Positions 60,210-63,415 of a stretch of DNA of 63,415 nucleotides are shown here, in pieces. A model generated the notes under the pieces. The model did not search any database and had not been told where the DNA came from. It was given only the letters and a program-made list of their open reading frames with translations. The position numbers and the translations under genes are program-made. Origin of the DNA: Pseudanabaena sp. lw0831 (GTDB lineage: Bacteria; Cyanobacteriota; Cyanobacteriia; Pseudanabaenales; Pseudanabaenaceae); the NCBI RefSeq assembly GCF_016584665.1, contig NZ_BBJB01000112.1, positions 1 to 63,415 on the forward strand, read 5' to 3'. Each line of letters begins with the position of its first letter. Positions within the stretch are counted from its first letter, which is position 1.

Positions 60210-61742
60210 ATTTTGTTTAAAAATGGCTAAAGCTTGCTGATAGAAGTCAGCGGCTTTTGAGAACTGACTAAGGCTCATTTGAGAATTGCCTAGATTGCCA
60301 AGTGATAGCCCTTCCCCATCGCGATCGCCATTGCTCTGATTAATTGCTAGAGCCTGTTGATATAGCTCGATCGCCTTCTGGACTTGTCCTAAATTGCGAT
60401 AGATAGTGCCGAGATTATTGAATGCTGTTGCTTCACCACTGACATTGCCAAGTTGTTTGGATATGGCTAAGGATTGCTGATGGAAGTCAATCGCTTTAGG
60501 ATAGTCACCCAAACTACCATAAGCACTACCAATATTGTTCAGCGACTTGCCAAGCCCTTCGCGATCGCCGATTTTTTTAAAGATGTCTATAGATTGCTGG
60601 TTAAAGTCAATTGACTTCTTGAAATTGCCCAGATAGTTGTAGGTATTAGCCAAGTTGCCGAATAACTTTGCTTCACCTTGTTGGTCGCCTTCTTGCCTTT
60701 TCAAAACTAAGGCTTGCTGATAAAATTCAATCGCCCTTTGGTACTGACCTAAACTGTTATAGCCATTCCCAATCCCAATCAGTGAATTTCCTTCGCCATT
60801 AAGATCTTTAAACTGTTTTGCAAGCATCAAGGAGCGTTGGTAAAAACCAATTGCTTTAGCATACTGTCCCACGATCATATTGGTAGTTCCCAAATCGTTT
60901 AGCAAACTCCTTTCACTGTTGCGATCGCCGAGTTTGCGGACAACGGCTAAGGCAAGAGTATACGCATCAATTGATTGCTGATACTGTCCTAAACTGCGGT
61001 AAACATCGCCAAGATCACTGAGAGCATAGCCCTCTGATTGTGCGTTGCCGATTTGTCTAAAAAGGGCTAGAGCTTGCTGATAGGAGTCAACGGCTTTTTG
61101 GTACTGCCCTAGATTTCTATAGGCACTGCCCAGATCGCCAAGCACAGTACTTTCCTCATTGCGATCGCCTAATTGCTTCACAATCACCAAAGCTTGCTGA
61201 TAGATATCAATCGCTTTTTGATATTGTTTCAGCTTGCGATAAGCATTGCCCAGATAACTGAGCGAAGTTACTTCACTCTTCTTGTCTCCGAGTTGTTGCC
61301 TAATTGCTAAGGCATCCTGAAAGAAATCGATCGCTTTCTCAAACTGCCCTTGATTGTAATATACAACGCCAATGTTACTGAGCGAAGTACTTTCACCTTT
61401 GCGATCGCCAATTTGCTTTTTGATGATTAAGGATTGTTGATGGAACTCAATCGCCTTTTGATACTGCTTTTGCCTGAAGTAGGTTAGCCCAATATTATTG
61501 AGCATCACGGACTCGGCACTGCGATCTTTAAGCTCACGATAAATTTGAAGTGCTTGTTCGTAGGTTGCCAAGGCTTCAGAGTAATTCTTAGCTTGAGTTA
61601 GTTGACTACCTTGAGTTGCGAGTCGATCTGCCTCAGCTTGGCGATTTGAGGATACTTGGGCGATCGCTGTTTCGCTCACCGCATTCTGGACGGGCAAACC
61701 CATTAACAAAGTCAAAATCGCAATACTAAAAATCTTACGCAT
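60183..61742 (-). CDS. Exported TPR protein, C-terminus inside the IS end
   Basis: The 519-residue protein has a signal peptide (FSIAILTLLMGLPVQNAVS) and about eleven TPRs of 40 residues (repeats of the form GxYQKAIDxYQQALxIxxQ, for example QYQKAVDSYQQALALFRQIG). TPRs mediate protein binding. Its last residues (I-A-Q-M-K-D-E-stop) are read from the right end of the IS1-like element, so the native C-terminus is lost. It lies downstream of a trypsin-like and a CHAT protease gene and may be their scaffold or substrate. Confidence 0.8.
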   Translation of the reverse strand: MRKIFSIAILTLLMGLPVQNAVSETAIAQVSSNRQAEADRLATQGSQLTQAKNYSEALATYEQALQIYRELKDRSAESVMLNNIGLTYFRQKQYQKAIEFHQQSLIIKKQIGDRKGESTSLSNIGVVYYNQGQFEKAIDFFQDALAIRQQLGDKKSEVTSLSYLGNAYRKLKQYQKAIDIYQQALVIVKQLGDRNEESTVLGDLGSAYRNLGQYQKAVDSYQQALALFRQIGNAQSEGYALSDLGDVYRSLGQYQQSIDAYTLALAVVRKLGDRNSERSLLNDLGTTNMIVGQYAKAIGFYQRSLMLAKQFKDLNGEGNSLIGIGNGYNSLGQYQRAIEFYQQALVLKRQEGDQQGEAKLFGNLANTYNYLGNFKKSIDFNQQSIDIFKKIGDREGLGKSLNNIGSAYGSLGDYPKAIDFHQQSLAISKQLGNVSGEATAFNNLGTIYRNLGQVQKAIELYQQALAINQSNGDRDGEGLSLGNLGNSQMSLSQFSKAADFYQQALAIFKQNGIAQMKDE

Positions 61743-61756
61743 AAAAAACCCTCTGC

Positions 61757-62698
61757 TTACTTACCCTTGTTTAACGCTGCTTCAATCCGACCGATCCGCA
61801 CAGCATAGTTTTCTACTCCGCGACCACTGCGATCTCTTCGTCCTATGGCATGAAGCCCGATAATTTGATAAACTCCATCAATCTTACTAATCAAAGCCGA
61901 GCCAGAAGCTCCTGGATTAGTATCACAGTCATGCACTAGCATTCCATCGCGCTCTCCCAGCACACTGCACTTTAAATGGACTCCTGCGGTGTAACCCTTG
62001 CCCGCTGAAAATTCAGAGCCACTATAGGCTTTAGGATCGGGATAGTCGCCTGAATAGCCTGCCACAGCCAGACGATTCTTATATCTCTGTAGCAATGCTA
62101 CTGGAACCGTTCTCCACCTGAGAAAACCATACTTCTCACCCAAGGGCTTATCCAATTCTAAAATCGCCCAATCATCTGCCGATCGCCAATTAGGTTTACT
62201 CGTGCCTGCCAAGATATTGCGCACCGAAGCAACATCATTTTTTGTTCGCAATCGTCCATTGATTAAATTCGGCAAAAAGAAGATGTTGGGGAATAGCTTC
62301 CCACTCTCATCGTATACACAGTGAGCATTAGTGATCACCAGCGACTTCCCAATCAAAGTTCCCGTACAGGAATATTCTTTCTTGTCTTTGCCGATCATCA
62401 CGATCTTGCCCACCGTTGACCAAGGATACTCACGACTCATCATCGGTATGCGTTGATCCTCTCCAATGATCGCTCGATTGCTCCCCATCGGTGATTCTGA
62501 CTCTTGCAACTTTTTGGGGATAAAGCCATCAAGACTAGTCCCAATTTCCTTGAGGCTATCGATTTGTTTAGGGGCAATTTCTTGTTTGGGCTGAAAATCC
62601 AAGAGGGATTGGGCTTTAACGGGCGCAATGATTGGACTAGACATGTAAGCGATCGCGATGCTAAATCCAAACAAAACGTTCAAAGTTTTATATTTCAT
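61757..62698 (-). CDS. Exported trypsin-like serine protease (V8/glutamyl type)
   Basis: The 313-residue protein has a signal peptide (LFGFSIAIAYMSSPIIAPVKA), a pro-region and a chymotrypsin-fold domain with the triad His in LVITNAHCVYD (about 125), Asp in ADDWAILELD (about 175) and Ser in TNPGASGSALI (about 265). The surroundings of the Ser resemble V8-like proteases. It is 14 bp upstream of the TPR gene and follows the CHAT gene, so the three probably form one operon. Confidence 0.87.
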   Translation of the reverse strand: MKYKTLNVLFGFSIAIAYMSSPIIAPVKAQSLLDFQPKQEIAPKQIDSLKEIGTSLDGFIPKKLQESESPMGSNRAIIGEDQRIPMMSREYPWSTVGKIVMIGKDKKEYSCTGTLIGKSLVITNAHCVYDESGKLFPNIFFLPNLINGRLRTKNDVASVRNILAGTSKPNWRSADDWAILELDKPLGEKYGFLRWRTVPVALLQRYKNRLAVAGYSGDYPDPKAYSGSEFSAGKGYTAGVHLKCSVLGERDGMLVHDCDTNPGASGSALISKIDGVYQIIGLHAIGRRDRSGRGVENYAVRIGRIEAALNKGK

Positions 62699-62797
62699 TG
62701 CTTTACAAATCCATTTAGCTAAATTTTACTATTACTCAGTCTAAGACTACTTACAGGAAAATGAATCAACGTTACAAATTTTGCAACAGCAAGGTAC

Positions 62798-63415
62798 TTA
62801 CAGTCCATTCCCGATCGCAAAGAAAGCCGACCAATAATTAGGATGGTTGAACTCTTTGGAGCGAATTAGCGAAACTTGCGCTCTGTGTAAAGCTTCAGTA
62901 ACATTAACGTCACCTTTCTGGAACTCTCTATAAAAAGCTGCCATGAGAGCCTGTGTGCCAGCATCATCGACTTTCCAGAGCGAGGCGATCGCATTTTTTG
63001 CACCTGCTTTCTGGACTTGATAGCCAAATCCCAATATTTCTACTCCATCACCAAGCTTACCAACTCCAGTCTCACAAGCACTCAACATAATCAAATCTAT
63101 ATTTGGAATCTGCCACTCAGAGATTTCATTGAGCTTGATTTTGTCGCCATTGCCAAAAATGATGAATGAATTGTCGGGTGTACCTGTGTTAAACGAGGCA
63201 TGAGTAGCAAGATGAAGAATATTGTGATTTTTGAATTGAGATTCGATCGCTTGGCGGCTAAACTTCTCTTCGGTGAGCGTTACTGAGTTTGTGAATGAAT
63301 TTGCGATCGCTTGGACTTCTGTAAGCGTGGCAGGTAGTGCATTTTGTCCAAACTTTTTCTCGCCTGCTTTACCGCCAAATGCTCCTGCGAGGATGTTGGG
63401 TTGAGTTTTTAGATT
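62798..63415 (-). CDS. CHAT-domain cysteine protease, partial (5' end outside window)
   Basis: The open frame runs from the window edge to the stop at 62798 (205 residues seen). The CHAT catalytic His is in ILHLATHASFN and the Cys in LIMLSACETGVGK, followed by GFGYQVQKAGAKNAIASLW and ALMAAFYREFQKG. CHAT domains are caspase-like (separase/gingipain clan) proteases and often carry N-terminal TPRs, which here would lie beyond 63415. It is followed by the trypsin-like and TPR genes. Confidence 0.88.
   Translation of the reverse strand, partial: NLKTQPNILAGAFGGKAGEKKFGQNALPATLTEVQAIANSFTNSVTLTEEKFSRQAIESQFKNHNILHLATHASFNTGTPDNSFIIFGNGDKIKLNEISEWQIPNIDLIMLSACETGVGKLGDGVEILGFGYQVQKAGAKNAIASLWKVDDAGTQALMAAFYREFQKGDVNVTEALHRAQVSLIRSKEFNHPNYWSAFFAIGNGL

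Noticed and set aside
59420-60220. Target-site duplication around the IS1-like element
   Set aside because: Bases outside the two ends do not match in direct orientation.

Overview
The window is a piece of a cyanobacterial chromosome. The octamer GCGATCGC (HIP1) and its shorter core GCGATCG occur throughout, in genes and between them. The gene content is typical of cyanobacteria: the arginine dihydrolase/ornithine cyclodeaminase ArgZ, a long-form HPF (LrtA type), an Hli-like one-helix protein, the efp-accB pair, a GH57 glucanotransferase, a ComFB protein and IS1-type elements. No heterocyst gene, tRNA, rRNA or CRISPR array was seen. Base composition, small intergenic gaps and the many long palindromes suggest a Pseudanabaena-like filamentous cyanobacterium, but the genus is an inference.

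Layout. 0.1-2.7 kb: an O-antigen-ligase-like membrane protein with TPRs. 2.7-7.8 kb: a rearranged McrBC-type restriction locus in the order mcrC, small orf, antitoxin/PIN toxin, mcrB, bounded by two direct copies of the mcrB 3' end. 8-29 kb: mostly housekeeping genes (recG, a Rieske oxygenase, ilvE, moaA, an NCS2 permease, argZ, a Prx-like protein, comFB, GH57, DUF192, mnmG), ending with two small related membrane proteins and a fused ABC-2 exporter. 29.4-36.6 kb: a defence-type island on the minus strand. A three-gene operon (winged-helix protein, AAA ATPase, PD-(D/E)xK nuclease) is followed by four different toxin-antitoxin modules. The modules are separated by direct repeats, each of which re-encodes the last ~25 codons and the stop of the nuclease gene. 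36.8-58.8 kb: agmatine deiminase, prmA, a SPOR protein with a sigma-like partner, a mazF pair, an NlpC/P60 peptidase, exbD-tonB, queF, hpf, pgi, accB-efp, thioredoxin, a CobW-type GTPase, a STAS/ATPase pair, trpA and a CofE-like protein. 58.9-63.4 kb: a truncated Rpn nuclease gene, a complete IS1-family element, and a minus-strand run of genes for a CHAT protease (cut by the window edge), an exported trypsin-like protease and an exported TPR protein whose end lies inside the IS.

Two themes stand out. First, gene tails are duplicated around inserted defence modules, both at the mcrBC locus and, four times over, in the toxin-antitoxin array. The array looks as if it was assembled stepwise at the 3' end of a gene, with the tail copied at each step. 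Second, almost every intergenic gap carries a long, nearly perfect palindrome (stems of 13-36 bp). The core is usually GC-rich, often GGCGC-(TTC/TTT)-GCGCC, while the outer arms differ at every site. Several of these palindromes contain the stop codon of the upstream gene.

The rest of the window is ordinary metabolism and stress physiology. Coordinates, motifs and repeats were read directly from the sequence. Functions follow from family knowledge. Claims about assembly history are inference.
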